Source: Flavobacterium geliluteum (GTDB lineage Bacteria > Bacteroidota > Bacteroidia > Flavobacteriales > Flavobacteriaceae). Taken from it: 64,000 bases of DNA. Position numbers and translations under genes: made by a program. The number at the start of each line of letters is the position of its first letter. Positions within the stretch are counted from its first letter, which is position 1. Positions 48,326 through 57,696 of the stretch are shown piece after piece. The stretch lies in NCBI RefSeq assembly GCF_017948595.1, contig NZ_JAGFBV010000002.1:1-64000 (forward strand), in the 5' to 3' direction. Below the pieces are notes generated by a model. It made no database searches. It was not told the origin of the DNA and was given only the letters and a program-made list of their open reading frames with translations.

Positions 48326-48350
48326 ATGTTTTTTATTAAAGGTTTGTTTT

Positions 48351-49040
48351 TTATTCTAAAACAAAACTCACACTAACATTTGCGGTAATTTCTATTTCTC
48401 CGATAGCCAATGTTTCGTTTGAAGCACCTGCATCGGCAGACTCTTTCATTCGCATTGCAGCATATAAAGGCTGTGGGTGATATACTTGCGAGTTATCAGA
48501 AATAGTGATCGCTTTACCTACTTTTTGTCCTAATACAGAAACATAATCTTCTGCTTTTAATTTAGCATCTTTAATGGCCAATTTACGAGCTTCTGATTGA
48601 TATTGTGCCAATTTAGATGATTCAAAAGTAACATTGTCCAGACGATTAATTCCTTGCTGCACCAATCCTTCCATCAATTCATCATATTTAGACAAATCTT
48701 TCAGAACAATTTCGACAGTTTGGTTAGCATTGTACGTTGTTTTCTTTTTCTCATAATCAAAAATTGGATTCAAAGAAACTTGTTTTGTTCTAAAATCGGC
48801 AGTTGGCACATTCATTTTTTTTATGAATTTTAAAACGGCATCCATTTTTTCGTCGTTTTGCTTTTTGACTTCTTTAGCATTACTCCCAGTGGTTTCAACT
48901 GTTGCCGAAATGCAAACCTGATCGGGTGTCACTTTTACTTTACCTTCTCCATTTACATTTATTTGCGGAATTTGTTTTATTTCTTGACCGTAAGACATTG
49001 TCATAAACATGATAGTTAAAAATAGTACTAGCTTTTTCAT
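48351..49040 (-). CDS. SIMPL domain (DUF541) protein, exported
   Basis: A signal peptide (MKKLVLFLTIMFMTMSYGQ) precedes a full SIMPL/DUF541 domain of about 205 residues. It opens IPQINVNGEGKVKVTPDQVCISATVET and contains ARKLAIKDAKLKAEDYVSVLGQKVGK, both characteristic. The family forms periplasmic oligomers. Its role is poorly defined, with links to oxidative stress protection. It lies 55 bp after the rhomboid gene on the same strand and may be cotranscribed. Confidence 0.9.
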   Translation of the reverse strand: MKKLVLFLTIMFMTMSYGQEIKQIPQINVNGEGKVKVTPDQVCISATVETTGSNAKEVKKQNDEKMDAVLKFIKKMNVPTADFRTKQVSLNPIFDYEKKKTTYNANQTVEIVLKDLSKYDELMEGLVQQGINRLDNVTFESSKLAQYQSEARKLAIKDAKLKAEDYVSVLGQKVGKAITISDNSQVYHPQPLYAAMRMKESADAGASNETLAIGEIEITANVSVSFVLE

Positions 49041-49094
49041 TTTCTGATTAATTTAAATTTGTTATGTAATCTCTTACCAAAAGTTGTGCCAACA

Positions 49095-49733
49095 TTATAA
49101 TTTATTCATTTTAGCCATCACAAAAAGTATTATAATAGGAATCGCCAATAAGATCGTCATTAAACTATGATCTACCATTAAACTTGGCTCTTTTATCAAA
49201 GTAATCAGATAGCCTCCCACCGCGCCGCCAAAATGTGCGGTATGCCCGATGTTATCATTTTTAGCTTTCATTCCATAAATAGAATATAAAAGATATAAAA
49301 TTCCGAAAAGATAAGCCGGAATATTAATCAGGAAATACAAACCAATGGTAGAATTGGGTTCGAGCAAAATTGCAGAATATAGCACACCAGTAACTGCTCC
49401 AGAAGCCCCTACTGCACGGTAACTAAAGTCATTTTTATGAAAAACCATCGTCAGTAAACTGCCAAATATCAAACTGCCAACATAAATCAATAAAAAAGAA
49501 ATACTGCCTAAATGCGCTATTACGGCTGGAGCAAAAAACCATAATGTTAGCATATTAAAAGCCAAATGCATCATATCTGCATGCAGAAATCCTGACGATA
49601 ACATCCTGATTTGTTCTCCCGAACGAATACTTCCTACATGAAATTCATATTTTCTAAAAAAAGAATAATCATTAAAGCCTTTATAACTTACCAGAACATT
49701 CGCAACAATAATCCCTATCAAAATGGTATTCAT
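49095..49733 (-). CDS. Rhomboid-family intramembrane serine protease
   Basis: Six membrane segments fit in 212 residues. The catalytic dyad is visible: Ser111 in GASGAVTG and His167 in HTAHFGG. The conserved HADMMHLAFNM lies in the second segment. It cleaves single-pass membrane proteins within the lipid bilayer. The substrates are unknown. It is compact, with no extra cytoplasmic domain. Confidence 0.93.
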   Translation of the reverse strand: MNTILIGIIVANVLVSYKGFNDYSFFRKYEFHVGSIRSGEQIRMLSSGFLHADMMHLAFNMLTLWFFAPAVIAHLGSISFLLIYVGSLIFGSLLTMVFHKNDFSYRAVGASGAVTGVLYSAILLEPNSTIGLYFLINIPAYLFGILYLLYSIYGMKAKNDNIGHTAHFGGAVGGYLITLIKEPSLMVDHSLMTILLAIPIIILFVMAKMNKL

Positions 49734-49849
49734 ACACTATATTTAATTTGAAGCGTAAATATAGTAATTCCGCTAAGAAACTAAAGTTAGCAAAAAGCCA
49801 AAATAATTCTGGATATTTATTTTTACTTTATATTTGTAAAAAAATTTAG

Positions 49850-50719
49850 ATGCAGTTTCTTGTTTATATACTAGCCTACCCTTTGCTCTGGCTAATTTCT
49901 ATACTTCCTTTTCGGATATTTTATTTGCTTTCTGATTTTGTCTATTTTCTGGTATATCATATTTTAAGATACCGCAGAAAAGTGGTTCGTGAAAATCTGT
50001 CACTTACTTTGCCCAATTTAAATGATGCTGAAAGAAAAACGATCGAAAAGAAATTTTATCAACACATGTGCGATATGTTTTTAGAAATGATAAAAACTAT
50101 GACAATTTCGCCCGAAGAAATGGCAAAAAGATTTACCGTTACCAATATTGAATTAGTACGGGAATATGAAGCAAAAAACAAAAGTATTGTATTGTTTGCA
50201 TCGCATTACGCCAGTTGGGAATGGCTTTTGACACTTAATAAACAACTTAAATTTAAAGCTTACGGAGTGTACAAAAAAATTGCAAATCCTTATTTTGATA
50301 AATTAGTTCGAAAAATCAGGTCGAAATACGATGCCGAATTGGTAGAAACTAAAAAAACAATTCCGTTGATGGCGCAAAATCAGCGTGAAGGAATTTTAAG
50401 CCTTTACGGTTTGGCGAGCGATCAATCTCCAAAAATGGATAGAATTTTTCATTGGAAAACATTTATGGGTATCGAAGTTCCTGTGCATACGGGAGCAGAA
50501 ATGCTGGCAAAAAAATATGATTTGAGTGTTTTATTTGTGAAAGTAAAAAAATTAAAAAGAGGTTATTATGAAGCTACATTTGTTCCGATTTGTAATAATT
50601 CAAAAGAATTTAGTGATTTTGCCATCACAGAAATGTATTTGAAAGAAGTTGAAAAACAAATTCTAGAAGCGCCCGAATATTATCTTTGGACGCATAAAAG
50701 ATGGAAATACAAACGATAA
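49850..50719 (+). CDS. Lysophospholipid acyltransferase family protein (LpxL/HtrB-like)
   Basis: The 289 residues have an N-terminal hydrophobic anchor (LVYILAYPLLWLISILPFRIFYLLSDF). The HxxxxE catalytic motif is His119 and Glu124 in SHYASWEW. The LpxL-type block ASDQSPKMDRIFHWKTFMGIEVPVHTGAEMLA corresponds to the acceptor site. It probably transfers a secondary acyl chain to lipid A on the inner membrane, as Bacteroidota usually have one such gene. It is monocistronic with its own terminator. Confidence 0.92.
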   Translation: MQFLVYILAYPLLWLISILPFRIFYLLSDFVYFLVYHILRYRRKVVRENLSLTLPNLNDAERKTIEKKFYQHMCDMFLEMIKTMTISPEEMAKRFTVTNIELVREYEAKNKSIVLFASHYASWEWLLTLNKQLKFKAYGVYKKIANPYFDKLVRKIRSKYDAELVETKKTIPLMAQNQREGILSLYGLASDQSPKMDRIFHWKTFMGIEVPVHTGAEMLAKKYDLSVLFVKVKKLKRGYYEATFVPICNNSKEFSDFAITEMYLKEVEKQILEAPEYYLWTHKRWKYKR

Positions 50720-50732
50720 ATTATTCAATTTC

Positions 50733-50771
50733 AAAAAGTCCAAAAGGTATCATTTACTTTCTGGACTTTTT
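50733..50771 (+). terminator. Intrinsic terminator after the acyltransferase gene
   Basis: AAAAAGTCCA pairs with TGGACTTTTT, followed by further T residues, 14 bases after the stop codon. Confidence 0.85.
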
Positions 50772-50931
50772 TTGTTTATAAAGCTTCCGAAAGGAGTAAA
50801 TAATTAAAGTATGTGTTTTTTGATGGGTTTTTGTAATGTTTTTTCCAAAACAATAAACTAAAAAAATGGTGTAAACGACTTACATTTGAAGTTGATAAGT
50901 TTAACCCAAATCTTTTCAAAAAATCCTACTT

Positions 50932-52416
50932 ATGATAAAAAAAATAATTTTAGCACTCCTTATGAGCAGTGTTTCCATTAACAGTTTTTCGCAAAGCCCC
51001 AAACGCGGAATTGCTTATGGGAATCATTCTCTGCAAGATTTACAAGCTCTAAAACCCGGAATTTCGTGGTGGTACAACTGGGGTTCTCTTCCCGAGAATG
51101 ATCTTAACGCCAATTATGCTTCTTTGGGAGTTGAATATGTTCCGATGGCATGGGGAAGGGTAAATGATACTGATCTTCAATCTTTTATTGAAAAAATAAA
51201 ACCCGGCACAAAATATCTGTTGGCTTTTAATGAACCCAATTTTAATGATGGCGCTCGCTTAACGCCTCAAGATGCCGTGAATGCATGGACAAATATTGAA
51301 AAAATTGCTGCAGCAAAAAATCTGGAAATCATAAGCGCATCGCCGGCTTACAACGGTCCAAATAATTATGGCGGTTACAGCGATCCTTTGCTGTGGCACG
51401 ATCAATTTTTTAGTCTTTGTCCAAACTGCAAAGTAGATTACATTTCGTTTCACACGTATGATAATACTGCGGGATCTGTCATTGGTGTTACCGGCCTTCT
51501 AAAAAAATATGGAAAACCTATTTGGGTAACCGAATTTGCGAACAGAGTTATTCAGACAGCTGATGAGAAAACTGCTTTTATGAAGCAAATCATAACAAAT
51601 TTTGAAAATGATCCGGACATCTACAGATATTCATGGTTTACAGGCAGAGTTCCCGCAAATTGGACAGACATGCTTCAAGGACAGCTTTTAAATCCTACAA
51701 GCGGCGTTTTGAATCCCATCGGAACCGAATATATTAATGTTAGTTATACCACCAAAAAAATGAATGTTCCAGGCCGAATTGTAGCGAACAAACATTATCG
51801 TCGCAAAGGAACAAGCTTGCAAAACACTACAGATTCTGGAACTACCCAAAATGTGAATTTAATAAATGAAGGAGATTGGAATGAATTTATACTAAATGTC
51901 GCCGATGCCGGAACGTACAAACTAACTTTTAGAATCGCTTCTGCAACCACTTCCGGAAAATTTGATATTACTGTAAACGGTGTTGTTGCAAAAACTGATG
52001 AAACTTTTCCTGCAACGGGTGGATTGCAAACTTTTGCAGACAAAATTGTAAACGGAGTTACGTTGCCAAAAGGAGAAGTTTTATTAAAAATTAAATTCAA
52101 ATCAAACGATATGAGTTTTAATTATATTGATGTTGCAACAGCAAATTTAGGCGTGAACGATCCTATAGTTGAAAAAGATTCTTTTAGTATTTATCCAAAT
52201 CCGTTTAAAAATCAGGCGACACTTCAAATAAAATCAAGCAATACAGAACCTTTGACAATAAAAATTGTCGATATGAAAGGAGCCATTTGTTACTCGTCTG
52301 ATGCTCATTCAACCAATGAAGATATTAAAATTGGAGATAAACTTTCGGCTGGAATTTATATCGTGACAGCAGTTTATGGCTCGGTTAAGAAATCATTCAA
52401 AATCATTAAAAATTAA
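50932..52416 (+). CDS. GH128-like secreted glycosidase with CBM-like and T9SS sorting domains
   Basis: A signal peptide ends at NSFSQ. Residues about 24-265 form a Glyco_hydro_cc (GH128) TIM barrel with two glutamates in the expected places: Glu101 in LLAFNEPNF and Glu201 in IWVTEFA. GH128 enzymes cut beta-1,3-glucan. Residues about 275-403 form a beta-sandwich of CBM6 type (opening VPGRIVANKHYRRKGTSLQN). The last 80 residues (FSIYPNPFKNQATLQIK, closing GSVKKSFKIIKN) are a type A T9SS C-terminal domain, so the protein should be secreted by the type IX system. The gene is single. Confidence 0.85.
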   Translation: MIKKIILALLMSSVSINSFSQSPKRGIAYGNHSLQDLQALKPGISWWYNWGSLPENDLNANYASLGVEYVPMAWGRVNDTDLQSFIEKIKPGTKYLLAFNEPNFNDGARLTPQDAVNAWTNIEKIAAAKNLEIISASPAYNGPNNYGGYSDPLLWHDQFFSLCPNCKVDYISFHTYDNTAGSVIGVTGLLKKYGKPIWVTEFANRVIQTADEKTAFMKQIITNFENDPDIYRYSWFTGRVPANWTDMLQGQLLNPTSGVLNPIGTEYINVSYTTKKMNVPGRIVANKHYRRKGTSLQNTTDSGTTQNVNLINEGDWNEFILNVADAGTYKLTFRIASATTSGKFDITVNGVVAKTDETFPATGGLQTFADKIVNGVTLPKGEVLLKIKFKSNDMSFNYIDVATANLGVNDPIVEKDSFSIYPNPFKNQATLQIKSSNTEPLTIKIVDMKGAICYSSDAHSTNEDIKIGDKLSAGIYIVTAVYGSVKKSFKIIKN

Positions 52417-52442
52417 GACTTCTCTAAAATAGTTGACACAAA

Positions 52443-52472
52443 AAAACTCTTTCAAACCAATGAAAGAGTTTT
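52443..52472. terminator. Bidirectional terminator between GH128-like gene and glmM
   Basis: AAAACTCTTTCA pairs with TGAAAGAGTTTT around a six-base loop with T tails on both strands. It serves two convergent genes. Confidence 0.9.
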
Positions 52473-52496
52473 TTTTATTGAATGCATTTATAAAGA

Positions 52497-53885
52497 TTAA
52501 ATTCCTGCTATTGCTTTTATTTCATCTATAATTCGAAGTGCCAAAACATCCGCTTTTTCTTGTGAAGGAGCTTCAGTGTAAATACGAATAATTGGTTCTG
52601 TGTTTGATTTTCTTAAATGTACCCACTCTGTGGCAAAATCAATTTTCACACCATCAATTGTAGTAATATCTTCATTTTTGTATTTTTCTGTCATCGCTAT
52701 CAAAATAGCGTCAACATCAATTTGAGGTGTAAGTTCAATTTTATTTTTGCTCATATAATACTCCGGATAAGAAGCTCTTAAAGCAGAAACCGACATTTTT
52801 TTCTGTGCCAAATGTGTTAGAAATAAAGCTACTCCAACCAAACTGTCGCGCCCGTAATGCAACTCCGGATAAATTATGCCACCATTACCTTCACCGCCGA
52901 TAATTGCTTTATTTTTTTTCATCAATTCTACTACATTCACCTCGCCTACTGCACTAGCCTCATAATTTCCTTTATGAGCAACGGTTACATCACGCAATGC
53001 GCGAGAAGAGGACATATTCGAAACTGTATTGCCTGGAGTTTTACCCAAAACAAAATCGGCGCAAGCCACCAAAGTATATTCTTCTCCAAACATTTCTCCA
53101 TCTTCGCAAATAAAAGCCAAACGATCTACATCGGGATCAACAACAACTCCTAAATGTGCTTTTTCTTTGACAACCAATTCCGAAATATCAGTTAAATGTT
53201 CTTTTAAAGGCTCTGGATTATGAGGAAAATGACCGTTTGGTTCGCAGTATAATTTTACCACTTCAACGCCCATTAATTCTAATAATTTAGGAATGATAAT
53301 TCCCCCTGACGAATTTACGCCATCTACAACTACCTTAAATTTTGCTGCTTTTACGGCTTCAATATCTACCAATGGCAAATTCAAAACTTCATCAATATGA
53401 ATATCCATATAAGCATCATTCGAAGTAATTTCGCCTAAACTATCCACATCCGAAAAATCAAAAGCTTCTGCTTCTGCTATTTCAAGAATTTTAGCGCCAT
53501 CGTCGCCACTCAAAAATTCTCCTTTTTCGTTTAATAATTTCAGGGCATTCCATTGTTTTGGATTGTGGGAAGCTGTCAAAATAATTCCGCCATCTGCTTT
53601 TTCTAAAGGTACGGCAACTTCTACGGTTGGTGTGGTCGAAAGACCTAAATCGATGACATTAATTCCTAAACCAATTAATGTATTGACCACCAAATTATGA
53701 ATCATAGGCCCCGAAATTCTGGCATCACGACCAATTACAACGGTTAATTTTTCTTTTGGAGAATTATTTTTAAGAAAAGTACCGTAAGCCGAAGCAAATT
53801 TTACAGCATCAACAGGAGTCAGGTTATCCCCTACTTTTCCTCCAATAGTACCTCGTATACCTGAAATTGATTTTATTAAAGTCAT
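52497..53885 (-). CDS. glmM: Phosphoglucosamine mutase
   Basis: This alpha-D-phosphohexomutase of 462 residues has phosphoserine Ser106 in TASHNP, metal loop DPDVDRLAF, the sugar-binding GGEGNGG and the C-terminal phosphate site RKSNTEPIIRIYTEA. The RKSNTEP form is typical of the Bacteroidota GlmM branch. It converts glucosamine-6-phosphate to glucosamine-1-phosphate for peptidoglycan and lipid A. A phosphomannomutase/phosphoglucomutase role is less likely but not excluded. Single gene. Confidence 0.88.
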   Translation of the reverse strand: MTLIKSISGIRGTIGGKVGDNLTPVDAVKFASAYGTFLKNNSPKEKLTVVIGRDARISGPMIHNLVVNTLIGLGINVIDLGLSTTPTVEVAVPLEKADGGIILTASHNPKQWNALKLLNEKGEFLSGDDGAKILEIAEAEAFDFSDVDSLGEITSNDAYMDIHIDEVLNLPLVDIEAVKAAKFKVVVDGVNSSGGIIIPKLLELMGVEVVKLYCEPNGHFPHNPEPLKEHLTDISELVVKEKAHLGVVVDPDVDRLAFICEDGEMFGEEYTLVACADFVLGKTPGNTVSNMSSSRALRDVTVAHKGNYEASAVGEVNVVELMKKNKAIIGGEGNGGIIYPELHYGRDSLVGVALFLTHLAQKKMSVSALRASYPEYYMSKNKIELTPQIDVDAILIAMTEKYKNEDITTIDGVKIDFATEWVHLRKSNTEPIIRIYTEAPSQEKADVLALRIIDEIKAIAGI

Positions 53886-54080
53886 TTTTTTGAGTTATAT
53901 TTATTGTTTTACAAATATAAAAAAGTTGCTCAGTAACTGAAGATAATAAGGGATTAAGTTTTGAAAAACATATTGTATGCTTAAAACGTGCAGCATATAA
54001 TTTATGAAAGAAATTTTATACATTTACAATCATAAAGCGCACAAATTTGAATATTAAGACGCTTTGTAACACCAAAAACA

Positions 54081-54665
54081 ATGAATTTTTTAGCGCACAT
54101 TTACCTGTCTGGTGACCATGATTTGATAAAAATCGGCAATTTTATGGCCGATGGAATTCGAGGCAAACAATTTGAACATTTTCCGGAAGATGTACAAAAA
54201 GGAATTATTTTGCACCGATCAATTGACACTTATACCGATTCGCACGATATTTTTAGACAAAGCACTAAAAGATTACACGAAAAATACCACCACTATTCGG
54301 GTGTGATTGTAGATATCGTTTACGATCACTTTTTGGCAAAAAACTGGACAAAATATTCAGATGAAAATCTGGAAGAATTTATCAATAGATTTTATGCTTC
54401 ATTGCACCAAAATTATGATATTTTAACAGAGAAAACAAAAGGAATGATGCCTTACATGATTGAGCACAACTGGCTTTTAAGTTATCAAACCGTTGAAGGA
54501 ATTCATCGGATTCTGACTCAAATGGACAGACGTTCTAAAAACGAATCGAAAATGCAATTTGCCAGTGAAGAATTAGTAGCATTTTACACTGAATTTGAAC
54601 AAGAATTTACCTTGTTTTTTGAAGATTTACGACAACATTCAAAACAAAAACTACTTTCTTTATGA
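54081..54665 (+). CDS. acpH: Acyl carrier protein phosphodiesterase
   Basis: The 194-residue helical protein of the AcpH/DUF479 family opens MNFLAHIYLSGDHDLIKIGNFMADGIRG and has HRSIDTYTDSH followed by VDIVYDHFLAKNW, the family's metal-binding His/Asp pattern. It removes the phosphopantetheine arm from holo-ACP. Its stop overlaps the start of the gamma-glutamyltransferase gene (ATGA), so the two are translationally coupled. Confidence 0.9.
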   Translation: MNFLAHIYLSGDHDLIKIGNFMADGIRGKQFEHFPEDVQKGIILHRSIDTYTDSHDIFRQSTKRLHEKYHHYSGVIVDIVYDHFLAKNWTKYSDENLEEFINRFYASLHQNYDILTEKTKGMMPYMIEHNWLLSYQTVEGIHRILTQMDRRSKNESKMQFASEELVAFYTEFEQEFTLFFEDLRQHSKQKLLSL

Positions 54666-56350
54666 AAAAGATCAAAACACTTATATTTAGCCTAATTTAT
54701 GTAGGTTGTATTGCGCAGCAAACTACTACAAAACCAACAGGACTAGTGGTTACCAAAGCTATGGTGGTTTCTGCCCGACAAGAAGCCTCGCAAATTGGCG
54801 TTGCAATCATGAAAAAAGGAGGCAATGCTTTTGATGCAATGGTAGGTACAGAACTAGCGCTGGCAGTAGCATTTCCTTTTGCAGGAAACATAGGCGGTGG
54901 CGGTTTTATGGTCTATCGAAAAGCAAATGGTGAAGTAGGTTCGCTGGATTATCGCGAGAAAGCACCTCTGGCAGCCACAAAAGACATGTTTTTGGATAAA
55001 GATGGTAATGTCATTAAAGGAAAAAGCACCGAAACAGCTCTGGCAATAGGAATTCCCGGAACAGTTGCCGGAGTTTTTGCAGTACACAAAAAATTAGGTT
55101 CTTTGCCCATGTCTGAAATTTTAAAACCAGTTATCGCTTTGGCAGAAAAAGGCGTGATCGTCACCGAAAAGCAAGAAAAAAGCATGAACGATTACCGCGC
55201 CGCTATCGTAAAAATCAATGGTACGAAGACACTTTTGGCAACCGAATTTAAAAAAAATGATACCATTAAATACTTGGCTTTAGCCGAAACATTGAAAAGG
55301 ATTTTAAAAAACGGCAGAGATGAGTTTTATAAAGGAAAAACAGCTCAAATTTTAGTTGATTATCTTCAAAAAAGAGGCGGTATCATTACACTTGAAGATT
55401 TAGCAAAATATGAAGCAAAATGGAGAAAACCTTTGCAATTTGCTTATAAAGATTTAAAAATAACTTCAATGTCTCCACCAAGCAGCGGTGGTATTTGTTT
55501 AGGTCAAATACTAAAGATGATTGCGCCTTATGATTTGGCACAAATGGGGCACAATACAGCAGCTTCTATTCAGGTAATTGTAGAAGCAGAAAGAAGAGCG
55601 TATGCTGATAGAAGTCAGTTTTTGGGCGATCCCGATTTTGTAAAAATTCCTGTAAAAGCTTTATTGGATGATGCTTATTTAAAAGGCAGAATGGCTACTT
55701 TTAATCCTGAAAAAGCCAGTTTATCCTCAGAAATTAAAGAAGGAAAAGTAAATTATAATGAAAGCCTTGAAACCACACATTATTCTATTGTAGATGCTCA
55801 GGGAAATGCCGTTGCAGCCACAACAACGATCAATGATGGTTATGGTTCTAAATATTATTGTGATGAATTGGGTTTCTTTTTGAACAACGAAATGGATGAT
55901 TTTAGCGCAAAACCGGGTTCTCCAAATATGTTTGGATTGGTAGGAAATGAAGCCAATAGTATTGCTCCTCAAAAACGAATGTTAAGCTCTATGACACCCA
56001 CTATTGTCGAGAAAAACGGAAAACTTTTTATGGTTTTGGGTTCTCCGGGAGGCTCTACTATTATAACCACTGTTTTACAGGCGATTCTAAATGTGTATGA
56101 ATACAAATTAAGCATGCAGGAGGCGGTAAATGCACCTCGTTTTCACCATCAGTGGCTACCTGACCTTATTACTTTTGAGCCCAATACTTTCGACACAAAA
56201 ACAATTGATGCCCTTAAGGCAAAAGGCTATTTGATCAATGAAAAAGCAACTCCAGTAATTGGAAAACTGGATGCCATACTGGTTTTGCCTAATAATACCC
56301 TTGAAGGCGGAGCAGATTTTAGGGGCGATGATACCGCCGTTGGATTTTAA
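54662..56350 (+). CDS. ggt: Gamma-glutamyltransferase
   Basis: This Ntn-hydrolase of 562 residues has a Sec signal (LIYVGCIAQ). The self-cleavage site and nucleophile is Thr371 in LETTHYSIVDAQG. The small-subunit substrate loop GSPGGSTIITTVLQ and the oxyanion segment MLSSMTPTI follow. GNIGGGGFMVYR lies in the large subunit. It matures in the periplasm and transfers or hydrolyses the gamma-glutamyl group of glutathione. It overlaps acpH by 4 bp. Confidence 0.96.
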   Translation: MKKIKTLIFSLIYVGCIAQQTTTKPTGLVVTKAMVVSARQEASQIGVAIMKKGGNAFDAMVGTELALAVAFPFAGNIGGGGFMVYRKANGEVGSLDYREKAPLAATKDMFLDKDGNVIKGKSTETALAIGIPGTVAGVFAVHKKLGSLPMSEILKPVIALAEKGVIVTEKQEKSMNDYRAAIVKINGTKTLLATEFKKNDTIKYLALAETLKRILKNGRDEFYKGKTAQILVDYLQKRGGIITLEDLAKYEAKWRKPLQFAYKDLKITSMSPPSSGGICLGQILKMIAPYDLAQMGHNTAASIQVIVEAERRAYADRSQFLGDPDFVKIPVKALLDDAYLKGRMATFNPEKASLSSEIKEGKVNYNESLETTHYSIVDAQGNAVAATTTINDGYGSKYYCDELGFFLNNEMDDFSAKPGSPNMFGLVGNEANSIAPQKRMLSSMTPTIVEKNGKLFMVLGSPGGSTIITTVLQAILNVYEYKLSMQEAVNAPRFHHQWLPDLITFEPNTFDTKTIDALKAKGYLINEKATPVIGKLDAILVLPNNTLEGGADFRGDDTAVGF

Positions 56351-56460
56351 ATTTATCCATTCTTTTTTTTCGGAAATTTAGAGAAATAAGAGTTTTTAAT
56401 TTTTAGAAAATGAAGTCTTTTTTTTATTAAATTTACAGCCAAAACCAAACAAAAACCTAT

Positions 56461-57609
56461 ATGTCCGAAGAATCTTTTTCAGAAGAAAAACAACCCACTA
56501 AGAATTCAAAAAAAATAAAAATTGGTATTACGATAGCCATTATTGTGGTACTTGGAGTTGCTTTTATCCCCAAAATATGGGCTAAATACAACAAAAAAGA
56601 AATCGTTTGCCTAAATGGTCAGACAGAAATTTATGAAAAATTTAAAGATGCTGTTGTATTGGTCAAACATACTTATGCACTGGAAATTAGTATCAAAGGG
56701 TCAGAACCTTTTCAAATTGAAGTTGATGACAGCACTTTAGAGCCAAAAACAATTTCTGGAACAGGCTTTTTTGTATCAGAGGATGGAAAAATTGTTACCA
56801 ATCATCATGTGGCAGAACCGTGGTTGTATGGTGACGAAACTAAAAATTCTTACAGTTATCTAAAAGAACATATTGCCGCAGTTTTACCTGATTCTATAAA
56901 AGCCGAAGATTATAAAGCTTTTATCGAGAAAAACTGGAATTCGTATTATGAAGGTGAAGAGGGTGATTATGAAGAGGAATCTGAAGAAGTAGTTCAGACA
57001 GAGACTCCAAAAACTGTAGATTCTACCGCAGTAGTTGCAAGCGATAATTCTGAAAATACAAGCAATGATAGTAGCGCAGAAGAGGCAGTAACTCCAGAAA
57101 AAGTAGTGAATTATATAAAAGTAGATGACATAACGATTACGCCAAAAACTGTTGAAATTAGTGTTGCACTTCACGGCTCTAAAGAAGATTGGCTAAAATG
57201 CAAAGTATATAAAATTGCCGATGGTGAAGAAGTAGATGTGGCAGTTTTACAATTAAATAGCGAAACATTACCAGGATCGGTGACGAATATCGTCGATTTG
57301 GAGAATGCTGTAACAGATGATTCTCATATCAAACCGGGCACAAATGCCATTTTGATTGGTTATCCTATGGGAATGACACTTGCCAACACACGTCGCGGTA
57401 TAAAAGTTCAAATATATGAAGGTCAGATCAATAAAGAATCTGATGGTGTGAGTTTACAGTACAATGTAACCTCTACTCATGGAGCAAGCGGATCGCCTGT
57501 TTTTAACGAATGTGGGCAACTTATTGCTGTAAACTATGCTGGATATGATGCTGCACAAGGGTACAATTTTGGCATCGTTGCCAAACATGCAGCGGCACTA
57601 ATTCAGTAG
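56461..57609 (+). CDS. Membrane-anchored trypsin-like serine protease
   Basis: A single N-terminal membrane segment (about 19-36, IKIGITIAIIVVLGVAFIP) follows a short cytoplasmic tail. The protease domain is of the S1C/DegP-like fold: His116 in TNHHVAEP, Asp259 in EEVDVAVLQL and Ser343 in HGASGSPVF, with SGTGFFVSEDGK ahead of the His. No PDZ domain is present. An acidic, low-complexity insert (about 160-215, rich in E, D and S) separates the His and Asp halves, and its length is unusual. The active site faces the periplasm. The substrate is unknown. Confidence 0.85.
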   Translation: MSEESFSEEKQPTKNSKKIKIGITIAIIVVLGVAFIPKIWAKYNKKEIVCLNGQTEIYEKFKDAVVLVKHTYALEISIKGSEPFQIEVDDSTLEPKTISGTGFFVSEDGKIVTNHHVAEPWLYGDETKNSYSYLKEHIAAVLPDSIKAEDYKAFIEKNWNSYYEGEEGDYEEESEEVVQTETPKTVDSTAVVASDNSENTSNDSSAEEAVTPEKVVNYIKVDDITITPKTVEISVALHGSKEDWLKCKVYKIADGEEVDVAVLQLNSETLPGSVTNIVDLENAVTDDSHIKPGTNAILIGYPMGMTLANTRRGIKVQIYEGQINKESDGVSLQYNVTSTHGASGSPVFNECGQLIAVNYAGYDAAQGYNFGIVAKHAAALIQ

Positions 57610-57696
57610 TTGTTTTTCACAAAGAAGTTGTAATAGCCTTATTTTATTGATTAAAAAGCTAAATTTGCATTATATCTAACTTTTTAAAAAATAATC

